Origin: Novosphingobium sp. CF614
GTDB taxonomy: Bacteria > Pseudomonadota > Alphaproteobacteria > Sphingomonadales > Sphingomonadaceae
Length of the DNA stretch: 64,000 bases
Direction of reading: 5' to 3'
Assembly: GCF_900113255.1 (NCBI RefSeq)
Contig: NZ_FOOR01000001.1
Coordinates: 310,001 to 374,000 of the forward strand
The notes beneath the pieces are model-generated. The model was not told the origin of the DNA. It worked only from the letters and a program-made list of their open reading frames with translations, and did not search any database. Numbering within the stretch: position 1 is the stretch's first letter; every line of letters begins with the position of its first letter. Position numbers and translations under genes: made by a program. This document shows, one piece after another, positions 51,001-58,958 of the stretch.

Positions 51001-51587
51001 CCGATGCCGAACTGCGCAAGACCTCCCCGGCGGTCAGCGCCTGGTTCAACGACCTGAAGAAGAACCTGGGCGTGGTCGGCGCCCAGGCGATCGTGGTCGC
51101 CGGCAGTCTCGGCCGCATGACCCGGATCGAGCGCAACGAGGCCGATCACTTCCTCGAAGGCGTCCACGTCGCGCTGGCCCGCCGGGGGGACGGCGCGGGC
51201 GACCACGTCGATTTCGGCAGCATCGCGGTGATCGCCAACCGCCTGCGCCTGCGCCTGCCGGTCGAGTACTTGTGGGGCGGCCACGGCATCTACGTGGGCA
51301 ACGCGGCGCGCGTGCGCGTGAACGACAACGAGATCGACATGGCCACCGGCGATCCGCAGGCGCTGCGCTTTCACGAAGGCATCCGCATCTGGGGCTACCT
51401 CGGCAACTTCGTCCACGTCCTGGCCAACGCGATCACCCTTGCCCGCGTCGGCATCCGCGTCGTCGCCGAGCGCGAGCCGCAGGACTACAAGTCGCTGCAA
51501 TGGCTCGCCGCCGACAACCTCGCGGTGGACGCCAGCACCACGGTGGATGCGCCGGAATGGATGCGCCTGCGCGACAACGCGCCGTGA
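48090..51587 (+). CDS. DUF6519/right-handed beta-helix tail-fibre-like protein
   Basis: This 1165-residue last gene of the eCIS operon begins MKGDFSRLRFDPTRQYDAVL with LQQGRVALDADANEA, the DUF6519 signature found in contractile-system loci. An Ig-like segment follows at about 470-550 (PVAGARVRFRILTGGGKLDP). A beta-helix with rungs such as VVIHGGGAATRV, LTMRDLTIAAVQD and VEHVEVSGCRFVAG runs from about 590 to 760. A helical insertion lies near 950, and a second helix-like block (GIYVGNAARVRVNDNEIDMA) is near the C-terminus. It is probably a fibre or surface-binding component. A GGAGAAAA Shine-Dalgarno precedes the ATG. Confidence 0.85.
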   Translation: MKGDFSRLRFDPTRQYDAVLLQQGRVALDADANEAAVIALDRDRRTSADVIGKVGAPQDTPGFGISVEPAGKLGVGAGTLYVDGIRCINPAKYLHDAQPYLPAGAPVFVAPDGTLSAAPADGRYIGFVDVWHRHVTALEDDALMEEALGVDTATRLQVIEQVRFLRAGNAGDAAITCDAAVPAWNTLVTPPDGTMAARGKPADAEANPCAFPETAGYQRLENHLYRVEIHKSGTVASGATFKWSRDNAAFATRWLESNGDTLTLADTGRDAQSGLKPGQWIELTDDDKELSGRPGTLVRILSLIGTRVRLDTPTADGPIAIAQFGRNPKVRAWDSPGAVAITVPAGNDGFLPLESGLEVLFAAGRKYRSGDWWVVPARSGSGIDWPEAGGVPQAKPPCGVEHSYARLAVLDRVAGVWTLIGDCRPLFPPLTAMKQLAMLGGDGQEALPDPTQPALLCPLADPLRVGVFRGTTPVAGARVRFRILTGGGKLDPVLPSGGATSVIRVTDPQGEATAPWALDATTPTQQVRAELLDSTNTPIGLAVTFGASLSTAAHVSFDPAPAPSLAGIVTVQRAIEELAKRVGGGCVEVTLSPGTDWGKILRDLPKGEDATICFRQGDFTTDEPVVIEGLGHVVIHGGGAATRVTGTKNERVLEFLDCASLTMRDLTIAAVQDFHEHLEHRGGALTVTGCPVVSLENLVVTCGASLGNERTCVTVRGGDNDGQTVPVEHVEVSGCRFVAGFGQGGLLVTDAIDSVIRDNSLAVAPLPSTISFEELATDPERMGLLARQLARDFAPADAVSTAPAGSVIVGNYAISMASMVDTKDWQTLIAANPPAEAEARSVDGVQSYMKRITDKALSETSDTSGTARAFTSSASQMRKVMGRQTGFEMSSELLGDLIRGGDMQVVEVPGGANAAGGRIVIPVGQWRVSFESEIGQEAWTQIARTHVEELTAQSEQEAEEAIDRLVKRFVTDAELRKTSPAVSAWFNDLKKNLGVVGAQAIVVAGSLGRMTRIERNEADHFLEGVHVALARRGDGAGDHVDFGSIAVIANRLRLRLPVEYLWGGHGIYVGNAARVRVNDNEIDMATGDPQALRFHEGIRIWGYLGNFVHVLANAITLARVGIRVVAEREPQDYKSLQWLAADNLAVDASTTVDAPEWMRLRDNAP

Positions 51588-51692
51588 AGGATTGATGCCA
51601 CACCGCCTTCGCCGGCTCGCGGGCGACGAAAGCAAGGAGGACAAGAGTTCCGATCAATGAGATTGGGCATGACGCCAGGCCGCGCATGAAAA

Positions 51693-51717
51693 AGGGCGGC
51701 GCAGATCGCGCCGCCCT
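51693..51717 (-). terminator. Rho-independent terminator of the PEP-CTERM-like gene
   Basis: A perfect 10-bp GC stem (AGGGCGGCGC/GCGCCGCCCT) with a 5-nt loop is followed on the minus strand by a run of T (+ strand AAAAA at 51689-51693). It lies 69 nt after the stop of the minus-strand gene at 51786. In the plus direction there is no T-tract, though the stem may also reduce readthrough from the eCIS operon. Confidence 0.8.
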
Positions 51718-51785
51718 CCCGTCCGGGCCCGCCCCCCAGCGGTTCCCGTCCCCCCATGTGATTGGAGCTATGTTTCGATTGCCCG

Positions 51786-52706
51786 TCAGTCTTCCCTGGC
51801 GCGCGCGATCCGGCGGCGGCCCACGATCGTCGCGGCGGCGGCGCCGAACAGGATCAGCATCGGCGGCGCCGGCACGTCCGTGCCGCCCGAGCTGCTGGTG
51901 GTCGATCCGCCCGAGGACGAGGAGCTGGACGAAGAAGAGGACGAGGAAGAGCTGCTCGAAGTCGAACCGGAGCCCCCCGAACTGCTGGAGCTCGAGGAGC
52001 CCGAGCTCGACGAACCGCCGCTCGACGATCCGCTGGAAGTCGCTCCGCCCGAGGAACTCGACGACGAACTCGACGAAGACGAACTGCTCGAGGACGACGA
52101 GGAACTGGAGCTGCTGGTCACGCCGCCGGTGCTGGTCGAGACGTTGCCCGAAGTGCTGGTGACATTTCCCGAACTGGTCGAAGTCGTCGACGTCACGCCC
52201 CCGGTCGAGGTCGAAGTGGAACCGCCGGTGGTGGTGGAAGTCAGTCCGCCCGAGGAGGACGAGGTCGATCCGCCGCTGGTGGTGGAACTGATTACAACGT
52301 TGCCGCCGCTCGAACCGCCGCCGCCGAAGAACCCGCCGAAGAACCCGCCGCCGAAGCCGCCCATGCCGCCGCCGCCGATCACCACCGGAACGCCGCCGCT
52401 GCCGCCCTGGAAGGCCTGCGGGGGGGCCGGCGGGATGTAGGGCGGGGGAAGCGGGATCATCGCCATCTGCTGCTGTTCGCAGCAGGTGCGCTTGATGATC
52501 TTGCGCACGCGCTTGGTCATGCGCGGCTTTTCCTTCCGGACGATCCGCTTGACCGGCATGACCGGCTGCGCCGTCTTGGCCATCTTCACCTTGCGGTATT
52601 CGGTGGTCTTCGACTGCGTCTCCGCCACGTGAACGGCGCCGCCACCGACGATCGCGCAGCCCGCCGCGCAGGCAGACAGTTTCGCAAGGGCCATCCGAAC
52701 CGACAT
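51786..52706 (-). CDS. Ser-rich exported protein with PEP-CTERM-like anchor
   Basis: This 306-residue protein has a signal-like N-terminus (MALAKLSACAAGCAIVGGGA) and a basic segment (KRIVRKEKPRMTKRVRKIIK). Next come a Pro/Gly segment, about 170 residues of nearly pure Ser/Thr/Gly low complexity, and a C-terminal VPAPPMLILFGAAAATIVGR-RRI. That ending matches the PEP-CTERM pattern (VPxPx, hydrophobic helix, Arg cluster), so it is probably sorted to the surface by an exosortase. The Ser-rich part may be heavily glycosylated (inference). The reverse strand also has a Glu-rich ORF, which is a shadow. Upstream DNA holds TTAAC-rich repeats. Confidence 0.8.
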   Translation of the reverse strand: MSVRMALAKLSACAAGCAIVGGGAVHVAETQSKTTEYRKVKMAKTAQPVMPVKRIVRKEKPRMTKRVRKIIKRTCCEQQQMAMIPLPPPYIPPAPPQAFQGGSGGVPVVIGGGGMGGFGGGFFGGFFGGGGSSGGNVVISSTTSGGSTSSSSGGLTSTTTGGSTSTSTGGVTSTTSTSSGNVTSTSGNVSTSTGGVTSSSSSSSSSSSSSSSSSSSSSSGGATSSGSSSGGSSSSGSSSSSSSGGSGSTSSSSSSSSSSSSSSSSGGSTTSSSGGTDVPAPPMLILFGAAAATIVGRRRIARARED

Positions 52707-52941
52707 AAGCGATGCTCTCTATTGTTTCCTTTTGGAAGTTCCGATCCCGCGAAGGGAGCTCGGGCATTCCATCTGCCAGAAACAACGCAGAGTCCGGTTA
52801 ACGGGACAACGGTGTTAACCGTGAATCGAGCGTCCCGATGTGAGAAATCGGGTTAATTGATACAGCTTACCGATCGGGTGTGCCAAAACGGGACTTGCCG
52901 GTCTGTGGTTTGTAAACTGTACCGACACATTTCCAGTAATT
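52707..52941. promoter_or_regulatory. Regulatory region of the PEP-CTERM-like gene
   Basis: This 235-bp gap holds an inverted repeat CGGTTAAC (52795-52802) / GTTAACCG (52814-52821) with an 11-nt spacer, another GGTTAATT at 52851-52858 and a GTTTGTAAAC palindrome near 52909. On the minus strand a weak TTGGCA/TATCAA pair about 18 bp apart could be a promoter. The repeated GTTAA(C) units suggest an operator (inference). Confidence 0.45.
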
Positions 52942-53985
52942 TCAAGACTCTTCGTCAGGTCCGCTCGAATCGAACAGGCCGCCTTGCGGGGCCACCGGCG
53001 GGGTCATCCCCAGGTGCTTCCAGCCCCGGTCGTTAAGGCATCGCCCACGCGCGGTGCGCGCCACCAGGCCGAGCTGGATCAGGAAAGGTTCGATCACTTC
53101 CTCGATCGTGTCGCGCGGTTCGGACAGGCCGGCCGCCAGCGTCTCCACCCCGACCGGACCGCCCTTGTAGATATCCGCGATCATCCGCAGATAGCGGCGA
53201 TCCTGCGCGTCGAGGCCCAGGCTGTCCACTTCCAGCCGGTTGAGGGAATCGTCGGCGATGGCGCGGGTGATCGTCTCGCTGCCGGCGACATGGGCGAAAT
53301 CGCGCACGCGGCGCAGCAGCCGCCCGGCGACGCGCGGTGTCCCGCGCGAACGCCGCGCGATCTCGGTCGCGCCGCCCTTGTCGATGCCGAAGCCCAGCAG
53401 GCCCGCGCCGCGCGTCACCACGTGCTCCAGCTCGGGCACGGTGTAGAACTGAAGCCGCACCGGGATGCCGAAACGGTCGCGCAGGGGGGTTTGCAGCAGG
53501 CCCTGCCGCGTGGTCGCGCCGATCAGCGTGAAGGGCGGCAGGTCGATCCGCACCGACCGCGCCGAAGGCCCCTCGCCGATGATGAGATCCAGCGCACGGT
53601 CCTCCATCGCCGGGTACAGCACTTCCTCGACCACCGGATTGAGCCGGTGGATCTCGTCGATGAACAGTACGTCGCCCTGCTCGAGATTGGTGAGCAGCGC
53701 GGCGAGATCGCCTGCCTTGGCGATCACCGGCCCGGACGTGGCGCGAAAGCCCACGCCCAGCTCGCGCGCGACGATCTGCGCCAGGGTCGTCTTGCCGAGG
53801 CCCGGCGGCCCGAAGAACAGCACATGATCCATCGCCTCGCGCCGCGAGCGGGCGGATTCGATGAACACGCCAAGGTTGTCCTTGGCCCCCGCCTGCCCGA
53901 CGAATTCGGCAAGCGTCTTGGGCCTGAGCGCGGCGTCGGCGTCCTCGGGCTGGCGGGAGGAGGTGAGGATGGGGTTGTCGGTCAT
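52942..53985 (-). CDS. ruvB: Holliday junction branch migration helicase RuvB
   Basis: RuvB is the hexameric motor of RuvAB branch migration in recombination repair. The 347-residue protein shows Walker [10 protein letters not shown] at about residues 60-68, Walker [12 protein letters not shown], sensor [18 protein letters not shown] and the C-terminal winged-helix region [12 protein letters not shown]. Length and order of motifs are canonical. ruvA lies 76 nt upstream on the same strand, and the Ser-rich protein gene lies downstream. Confidence 0.98.
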   Translation of the reverse strand: MTDNPILTSSRQPEDADAALRPKTLAEFVGQAGAKDNLGVFIESARSRREAMDHVLFFGPPGLGKTTLAQIVARELGVGFRATSGPVIAKAGDLAALLTNLEQGDVLFIDEIHRLNPVVEEVLYPAMEDRALDLIIGEGPSARSVRIDLPPFTLIGATTRQGLLQTPLRDRFGIPVRLQFYTVPELEHVVTRGAGLLGFGIDKGGATEIARRSRGTPRVAGRLLRRVRDFAHVAGSETITRAIADDSLNRLEVDSLGLDAQDRRYLRMIADIYKGGPVGVETLAAGLSEPRDTIEEVIEPFLIQLGLVARTARGRCLNDRGWKHLGMTPPVAPQGGLFDSSGPDEES

Positions 53986-54061
53986 GGGATCAGCGCGTGC
54001 GGCACGATGGGCCCTGAAACGAGTTCAGGGCGACGAAGCGAGGCGGGGAGAACAAGGCGTG

Positions 54062-54661
54062 TCACCCCGCCGCCCGCTTCAGCGCCACGCGCACGAGGTC
54101 GTTCAGCCCCGCCCCATCGCCCAGTTCGCCGATCGCCTGCGCGACGGCGGCGCTGGCCACGACCGGCTTGAAGCCCAGGTTCTGGAGCGCCGAGACGGCA
54201 TCGGCGCTGGCCGAGCCGGCCGGCGCGGCAGCCACCGCGATGCCCGCCGCGTTTGGCAAGGCGCCGGCTTTGTCCTTCAGTTCATTGACGATGCGGCTCG
54301 CCAGCTTGGGCCCCACGCCGTTGGCCCGCGCGACCATCGCGGCGTCGCCGCCGGCGCAGGCGCGCTGGAGTTCATCGGTGGTCAGCGCCGAAAGGATCGC
54401 CAGCGCCACTTTCGAGCCGACGCCCTGGATCGCGGTAAGCAGCCGGAACCAGTCACGCTCGGCGGCGGAACCGAAGCCGATCAAGCGCTGGTCGGTCTCG
54501 GACACTTGCATCTCGGTATGGACCACCACCCGGTCCCCGCGAATGCCGAACCGGTCCAGCGTGCGCGCCGAGCAGTGGACGAGGTAACCCACCCCGTTGA
54601 CGTCGATGATCGCCCAATCGGGGCCGGTATCGTCGAGCAGGCCTGTAAGCTTGGCGATCAT
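54062..54661 (-). CDS. ruvA: Holliday junction DNA-binding protein RuvA
   Basis: This 199-residue protein starts [20 protein letters not shown], contains the OB-fold [14 protein letters not shown], the helix-hairpin-helix blocks [17 protein letters not shown] and [20 protein letters not shown], and the C-terminal RuvB-binding domain ([20 protein letters not shown]). The ORF runs 50 codons further upstream, but the ATG at 54661 is the family start. It is divergent from a glycosyltransferase gene that separates it from ruvC. Confidence 0.97.
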   Translation of the reverse strand: MIAKLTGLLDDTGPDWAIIDVNGVGYLVHCSARTLDRFGIRGDRVVVHTEMQVSETDQRLIGFGSAAERDWFRLLTAIQGVGSKVALAILSALTTDELQRACAGGDAAMVARANGVGPKLASRIVNELKDKAGALPNAAGIAVAAAPAGSASADAVSALQNLGFKPVVASAAVAQAIGELGDGAGLNDLVRVALKRAAG

Positions 54662-54765
54662 GGTTTGTTCTATGGCACAGAGGGGAGTCGCAGAAAAGGG
54701 GGCAAACACCCGCCTGGCATAGCCCGGACCATGACAAGGCGATTCGCCTCGGCTAATGCAAAGCA

Positions 54766-56274
54766 ATGGGGACAAGGCTCGAACGCGGCGTGGGGGACAG
54801 GCCGCCAGCATGGGTGATGCCCGCCGCGATGGCAGTGGCCGCGATGGGCATCGCCTTGCGGATCGCCGCCTTCTCCCCCCTGGACATCATGCATGCCGAC
54901 GAGCTCATGCAATATCTTGAGCAGGCCAACCGCCTGGCTACCGGGTACGGAATCGTTCCCTGGGAGGCCCGGTTCGGCCTGCGGAATGCATTGATCGAGC
55001 AGTTCCTGGCGCCATTCCTGTGGCTGGGCGGCACGCTGGCGCCGGGCACGCTGCTGGGCGTTTATCTCGCGCGCGGTGCCTTCGCGGCGATGACCCTGCT
55101 GGTGCTGCCCGCGGCATGGCGGCTCGGTGCGCTCGCCTCATGGCGCCATGCCATGGTGGCGCTGCTGGTCGCCGCGGCATGGTGGGAAAGCGTGCTGTTC
55201 AGCGAGTTGCTCCTGTCGGAAAGCCTGGCAAGTGCCCTGCTGCTGCTCGCCGCCGCACCGCTGCTGGAGGAGCCTCGGAGCCGTACCGTAGATCAGCCTG
55301 CCTTGCGACTAAGCGGCTTCCTGCTCGGGCTCGGGGTGCTGGTGCGATTGCAATACGCGCCCTTCGCGGTGATGCTGGCGCTCGGCACGCTGCGGTTCGA
55401 CCGGGCGCGCTGGCGGCCGGTCTTCATTGGCGGCATGCTGGCCCTGCTGCTTGGCGCGGCGAGCGACCTGGCGATGGGGCGGATGCCATTTGCGTGGATG
55501 CTGGTCAACGTGACCATAAACATCGGCCAGGGCGCGGCAAACCGGTTCGGCATCTCGGGACCCTTCGCCCACCTGGCAGGGCTTTATGTTCACCTGGCAC
55601 CGGTCGGCGTCGCGGTGCTGATGGGGGCACTGTTCGCGCGGCGGCGCTACCGGCCGTTGCTGGCCGCCGCTCTGGTCAACCTGCTTGTCCACAGCCTCAT
55701 CGCGCACAAGGAATACCGCTTTGTCTGGCTGACCACGCTCACCCTGCTACTGCTCGCCGCCGTGACCAGCGTCGATTTGGTAGACCGCATCGCGTCGCGG
55801 CGCGCCCGGCAGCCTGGCGGCGGCAGTCCAGCGGTCCTGGTGCTGCTGTGCCTGGTCTGGCTGGCCGCCTCGGCCATTTCCCAACATGTCAGCGGAGGAT
55901 TCCGGGCATTTCGCGGCGGCGGCGGGGTGCCGAAGCTTGCGATAGAGGCCGTGGAAGACCCCGGGATCTGCGGCATCGGGCTCGACTTCGAACTCAGGGC
56001 CCACCTCGTACCCAGCCTGCTGACGCGCCGGGTGCCGATTGCGCTTGTGCCGCTAGGCCCGGCGCTGCACGGCGATTCGCTGCCACGCGACCTCGCGCCT
56101 GCGGTCAATGCCCTGATCCTGACCAGCCCGCCCAACGCCGCGGAGGGCTATCATGTCGCTTCGTGCCGCCCGCTGGGCGCAAGCCAGGTGTGCCTCTACC
56201 GCCGCGCGGGGACATGCCGGCCGAGCCAAGCCTGGGACTATCAGCAGGTGCTCGACAGAACCGACAAGTTATAG
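54766..56274 (+). CDS. GT-C membrane glycosyltransferase (GT22/mannosyltransferase-like)
   Basis: This 502-residue polytopic protein has about 10-12 hydrophobic segments. The first periplasmic loop carries the acidic motif [12 protein letters not shown] at residues 43-54, the place of the HPDE motif of GT22/PIG-B-type mannosyltransferases that use polyprenyl-phosphate sugars. A Cys-containing soluble C-terminal part follows the last helix. Substrate and acceptor are unknown; it probably glycosylates a lipid or surface polymer. It is transcribed against ruvA and ruvC and interrupts the usual ruvCAB order. The base composition is somewhat less GC-extreme than its neighbours, hinting at later insertion (inference). 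Confidence 0.75.
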   Translation: MGTRLERGVGDRPPAWVMPAAMAVAAMGIALRIAAFSPLDIMHADELMQYLEQANRLATGYGIVPWEARFGLRNALIEQFLAPFLWLGGTLAPGTLLGVYLARGAFAAMTLLVLPAAWRLGALASWRHAMVALLVAAAWWESVLFSELLLSESLASALLLLAAAPLLEEPRSRTVDQPALRLSGFLLGLGVLVRLQYAPFAVMLALGTLRFDRARWRPVFIGGMLALLLGAASDLAMGRMPFAWMLVNVTINIGQGAANRFGISGPFAHLAGLYVHLAPVGVAVLMGALFARRRYRPLLAAALVNLLVHSLIAHKEYRFVWLTTLTLLLLAAVTSVDLVDRIASRRARQPGGGSPAVLVLLCLVWLAASAISQHVSGGFRAFRGGGGVPKLAIEAVEDPGICGIGLDFELRAHLVPSLLTRRVPIALVPLGPALHGDSLPRDLAPAVNALILTSPPNAAEGYHVASCRPLGASQVCLYRRAGTCRPSQAWDYQQVLDRTDKL

Positions 56275-56301
56275 ACAGTTATAAATGCAAATCCCGTGAC
56301 T

Positions 56302-56778
56302 TTACCTGTGGCTGCCCAGCATGTTGGCATGGGTGATCGCCACCGCCAGCGCGTCCGAGGCGTCCTCGCCGGCCAGTTTGACGCCGGGCAGAAGCACCTT
56401 GAGCATGGCCTGGACCTGCTGCTTTTCCGCGCCGCCGGTGCCGACCAGCGCCTTCTTGATGACCTTGGTCGAATATTCCGCCACCGGCATTCCGGCGCGC
56501 GCCAGCGCCAGCATGGCGACACCCCGCGCCTGCCCGAGCTTGAGCGTCGACTGCGGGTTCACATTGACGAAGACTTCCTCCACCGCGCCGGCATCGGGGC
56601 GGTGGCGCAGGATCACGTCGGTCAGTTCGGCATCGAGTTCGACCAGGCGCTGCGCCATGCCCGCCTTGGTATCGGTGCGGATCTGCCCGTTGGCGACATG
56701 GCTGAGCCGGCTGCCGGCCTTGGCGACCACGCCCCAGCCGGTGCAGGTAAGGCCGGGGTCGAGGCCGATGATAATCAT
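56302..56778 (-). CDS. ruvC: Crossover junction endodeoxyribonuclease RuvC
   Basis: RuvC is the Holliday junction resolvase. The 158-residue protein begins [18 protein letters not shown] with catalytic Asp7. It has [20 protein letters not shown] with the second acidic residue, and the C-terminal [16 protein letters not shown] carries the final acidic pair. Length is canonical. It lies after yebC on the minus strand, about 150 nt apart, and is separated from ruvA by the convergent glycosyltransferase gene. Confidence 0.97.
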   Translation of the reverse strand: MIIIGLDPGLTCTGWGVVAKAGSRLSHVANGQIRTDTKAGMAQRLVELDAELTDVILRHRPDAGAVEEVFVNVNPQSTLKLGQARGVAMLALARAGMPVAEYSTKVIKKALVGTGGAEKQQVQAMLKVLLPGVKLAGEDASDALAVAITHANMLGSHR

Positions 56779-56783
56779 CGATC

Positions 56784-56925
56784 CTCCCCGTCCCGGGAAG
56801 GGGAGCCATGCCAGGCATGGGGGAGGGGGTCATTCTCCTCCAGGCGCGGCCCTTCCAGGCGCGGCATCGAGGCGAGAGCCCCCTCCACCGCCGTTCCGGC
56901 GGCCTCGCTCCCCGTGCCGGGAAGG
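56784..56925. repeat. Duplicated palindromic element between ruvC and yebC
   Basis: CTCCCCGTCCCGGGAAGG at 56784-56801 is repeated at 56908-56925 as CTCCCCGTGCCGGGAAGG. Each copy is itself partly palindromic, so the ends also read as inverted repeats starting GATCCT. The 142-bp unit fills almost all of the intergenic space and has no gene. It looks like a small dispersed REP/MITE-type element. Confidence 0.6.
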
Positions 56926-56926
56926 A

Positions 56927-57670
56927 TCAGGAGAGTTTCTCCATGACTTCGTCGGAGATTTCGTAATTGCCCCAGACGGCCTGCACATCGTCGTCGTCGT
57001 CGAGGGTGTCGACCAGCTTGAGCAAGGTCCTGGCGGTGTCCTCGTCGACATCGACCTTGAGACCGGGCCTCCAGGCAAGCTTCACGCCCTCAGCCTCGCC
57101 GAGCACCTTTTCCAGCTCGCGGGCCACGCCGTGGAGGTTCTCCACCGAAGTCCAGACCGAGTGGCTGTCCTCGTCGCTCTCGACATCGTCGGCGCCTGCC
57201 TCGATGGCGGCTTCCAGGACTTTGTCCTCGTCGCCCGCGGAACCGGGGTATTCGATCAGGCCGAGGCGATCGAAGCCATGCGAGACCGCGCCGCTGGCAC
57301 CCAGGTTGCCGCCGTTCTTGGCGAAGGCGGTGCGCACGTTGGTGGCGGTGCGGTTGCGGTTGTCGGTCAGCGCCTCGACGATCAGCGCGACGCCGCCGGG
57401 GCCGTAGCCCTCGTAGCGCACTTCCTCGTAGTTCTCGCCGTCGCCCTTCGAAGCCTTGTCGATGGCGCGCTGGATGTTGTCCTTGGGCATCGACTGCGCC
57501 TTGGCGGCATTGACCGCGGCGCGCAGGCGCGGGTTCATGTCCGGATCGGGCATGCCCATCTTGGCCGCGACGGTGATCTCGCGCGAGAGCTTGGAAAACA
57601 TCGCCGAGCGCTTCTTATCCTGCGCGCCCTTGCGATGCATGATGTTCTTGAATTTGGAATGGCCTGCCAT
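56927..57670 (-). CDS. yebC: YebC/PmpR family translational/transcriptional regulator
   Basis: This 247-residue protein is typical YebC: N-terminal [20 protein letters not shown], then [60 protein letters not shown] and an acidic C-terminus ([20 protein letters not shown]). The family acts as a DNA-binding regulator and in some species helps ribosomes at proline runs. It sits upstream of ruvC on the same strand, a widely conserved neighbourhood. Confidence 0.97.
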   Translation of the reverse strand: MAGHSKFKNIMHRKGAQDKKRSAMFSKLSREITVAAKMGMPDPDMNPRLRAAVNAAKAQSMPKDNIQRAIDKASKGDGENYEEVRYEGYGPGGVALIVEALTDNRNRTATNVRTAFAKNGGNLGASGAVSHGFDRLGLIEYPGSAGDEDKVLEAAIEAGADDVESDEDSHSVWTSVENLHGVARELEKVLGEAEGVKLAWRPGLKVDVDEDTARTLLKLVDTLDDDDDVQAVWGNYEISDEVMEKLS

Positions 57671-57730
57671 GGGTCCGTTCGTCTTGCTGGTCTGGTGTGA
57701 AGTTCGGCGCCCTTACAACAGGCGCGGGCG

Positions 57731-58222
57731 CTAGAGCAACCGCTGCCACCAACCCACGTCACGCCAGGCGCCAAGCTTCCAGCCGACCTCGCGATAGATG
57801 CCCACCGGCGTGAAGCCCATCGCCTCGTGCAAACCCACGCTGCCGGCGTTGGGCAGCGCGATCCCGGCAAAGGCGGCATGGAAGCCACTGTCCTTCAGGC
57901 GCGGCAGCAGCGCGGCATAGAGCGCCCGCCCGATGCCCTGGCGGCCATGTGCCGGATCGACATAGACCGCGACGTCGCACGATGAAGCATAAGCGGCGCG
58001 GGTCCGGTGCGGGGAAGCGTAGGCATAGCCGATGACATGCCCCCCGGCCTCAGCCACGAGCCATGCGTGCGAGGCGCCGTATTCCGCGATGCGCCGCGCC
58101 ATTTCGGCGGCATCGGGCGCCTCGGTCTCGAAGCTGACGAAACTGTCGCCGACAAAGGGCGCATAGATCGCCGCGCAACCGGACGCGTCGGCGCTCACCG
58201 CGGGGCGAATGACCGGAGACAT
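57731..58222 (-). CDS. GNAT N-acetyltransferase (Pat/phosphinothricin acetyltransferase-like)
   Basis: This 163-residue GNAT-fold enzyme has the phosphinothricin/methionine-sulfone acetyltransferase layout: FVSFETEAPDAAEMARRIAE near the N-terminus, VIGYAYASPHRTRAAYASS, the CoA-binding loop HGRQGIGRALYAALL and LPNAGSVGLHEAMGFTPVG near the C-terminus. It uses acetyl-CoA to acetylate a small amine; the native substrate is unknown. The ATG at 58222 gives the family N-terminus, while a TTG-initiated start 15 nt upstream is less likely. Confidence 0.9.
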   Translation of the reverse strand: MSPVIRPAVSADASGCAAIYAPFVGDSFVSFETEAPDAAEMARRIAEYGASHAWLVAEAGGHVIGYAYASPHRTRAAYASSCDVAVYVDPAHGRQGIGRALYAALLPRLKDSGFHAAFAGIALPNAGSVGLHEAMGFTPVGIYREVGWKLGAWRDVGWWQRLL

Positions 58223-58267
58223 AGGCCATGATAGCAAAATTCGTCTCCGGAACCAGCCCGATCGGGG

Positions 58268-58504
58268 TCACTCCAGCCCGAGCGCCGCCTTGTAGGTATC
58301 CAGCACCATTTCCATTTCGCGCCGGTCATCGGGCTTCATTTTCCGCAGGCGCACGATCTGGCGCATGATCTTGACGTCGTAACCCACTGCCTTGCCTTCG
58401 TTATAGACGTCGCGGATATCGTCCGAGATGCCCTTCTTTTCCTCTTCGAGGCGCTCGACGCGCTCGATCAGCAGGCGCAGGCGGTCGTCGGTGGTTTCGG
58501 CCAT
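58268..58504 (-). CDS. gapR: GapR family DNA-binding protein (DUF2312)
   Basis: This 78-residue protein is entirely helical, with an N-terminal coiled coil (LRLLIERVERLEEEKKGISD) and the conserved GKAVGYDVKIMRQIVRLRKM followed by DRREMEMVLDTYKAALG. GapR-type proteins are nucleoid-associated tetramers in alphaproteobacteria that clamp overtwisted DNA and help replication and transcription. The length and motif order match. Its presence is one of the supports for an alphaproteobacterial host. Confidence 0.95.
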   Translation of the reverse strand: MAETTDDRLRLLIERVERLEEEKKGISDDIRDVYNEGKAVGYDVKIMRQIVRLRKMKPDDRREMEMVLDTYKAALGLE

Positions 58505-58620
58505 GGGGTTCGTGCTCCGGTCATGTCGTGGTGAATCGGTTGGCGGGGCTGATAGCCGCAGAGCCGGATTCGGGCAAAGCGCACGGCTGTGGAAAATCTC
58601 CGGCGCAAGGCGCGGGCACG

Positions 58621-58657
58621 AAAACCCCGGCCTTCCGCAGGAGAAGGCCGGGGTTTT
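58621..58657. terminator. Strong bidirectional rho-independent terminator
   Basis: A perfect 14-bp inverted repeat, AAAACCCCGGCCTT (58621-58634) and AAGGCCGGGGTTTT (58644-58657), encloses a 9-nt loop. It gives a GC stem ended by T-runs in both directions. It lies 34 nt after the minus-strand DUF2171 gene stop (58692), which it terminates, and upstream of gapR on the same strand. Confidence 0.92.
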
Positions 58658-58691
58658 ATCCGAAGCGGGCGGATCGGCCGCCCGCGCCGCG

Positions 58692-58919
58692 TCAATCGGC
58701 GCCGACGCCCATCGGGATCGGCGTGCCCTGCTTCAGATAGACGCGATTGTCGTGGATCTTCTCGACGTCGGCCAGCGCGATGTAGTGGTGCGCGCCGTCC
58801 GAACTGTCGGACCGGGTCAGCTTGATCTGGTCGTCCTTGACTTCATCGACCGTGCCGACATGCTGGCCGGCACTGGTGGCGACTTCCATGTGCTCGTGGA
58901 TGCGGAACTTCTCGAACAT
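58692..58919 (-). CDS. DUF2171 family small protein
   Basis: This 75-residue protein reads MFEKFRIHEHMEVATSAGQH, then VGTVDEVKDDQIKLTRSDSS and HHYIALADVEKIHDNRVYL, matching the PRC-barrel-like beta layout of DUF2171. These small cytoplasmic proteins are often stress-associated in sphingomonads. The ATG at 58919 is taken because GGAGA lies upstream and the longer ORF reads through promoter DNA. A GGAAC-N16-CGTT promoter lies 40-64 nt upstream, and a strong terminator follows, so it is a monocistronic general-stress gene (inference). Confidence 0.88.
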   Translation of the reverse strand: MFEKFRIHEHMEVATSAGQHVGTVDEVKDDQIKLTRSDSSDGAHHYIALADVEKIHDNRVYLKQGTPIPMGVGAD

Positions 58920-58958
58920 CGGGGTTCTCCATTGCTGTTCGGGGACGTGTAGCGAGTC

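Noticed and set aside
20797..51587. Type VI secretion system
   Set aside because: There are no TssJ/L/M membrane complex genes, ClpV or TssB/C pair. A DUF4255 cap protein and Pvc15-like ATPase point to eCIS.
20797..51587. Prophage (myovirus)
   Set aside because: There are no capsid, portal, terminase, integrase, lysis or replication genes within or beside the locus.
47931..51644. 1237-codon minus-strand ORF opposite the DUF6519 gene
   Set aside because: Same shadow effect in high-GC DNA, with low-complexity composition and no start signal.
51880..52440. Glu/Pro-rich plus-strand ORF of 186 codons
   Set aside because: It is the antisense of the Ser-rich low-complexity region. The minus strand has signal peptide, PEP-CTERM-like end and terminator.
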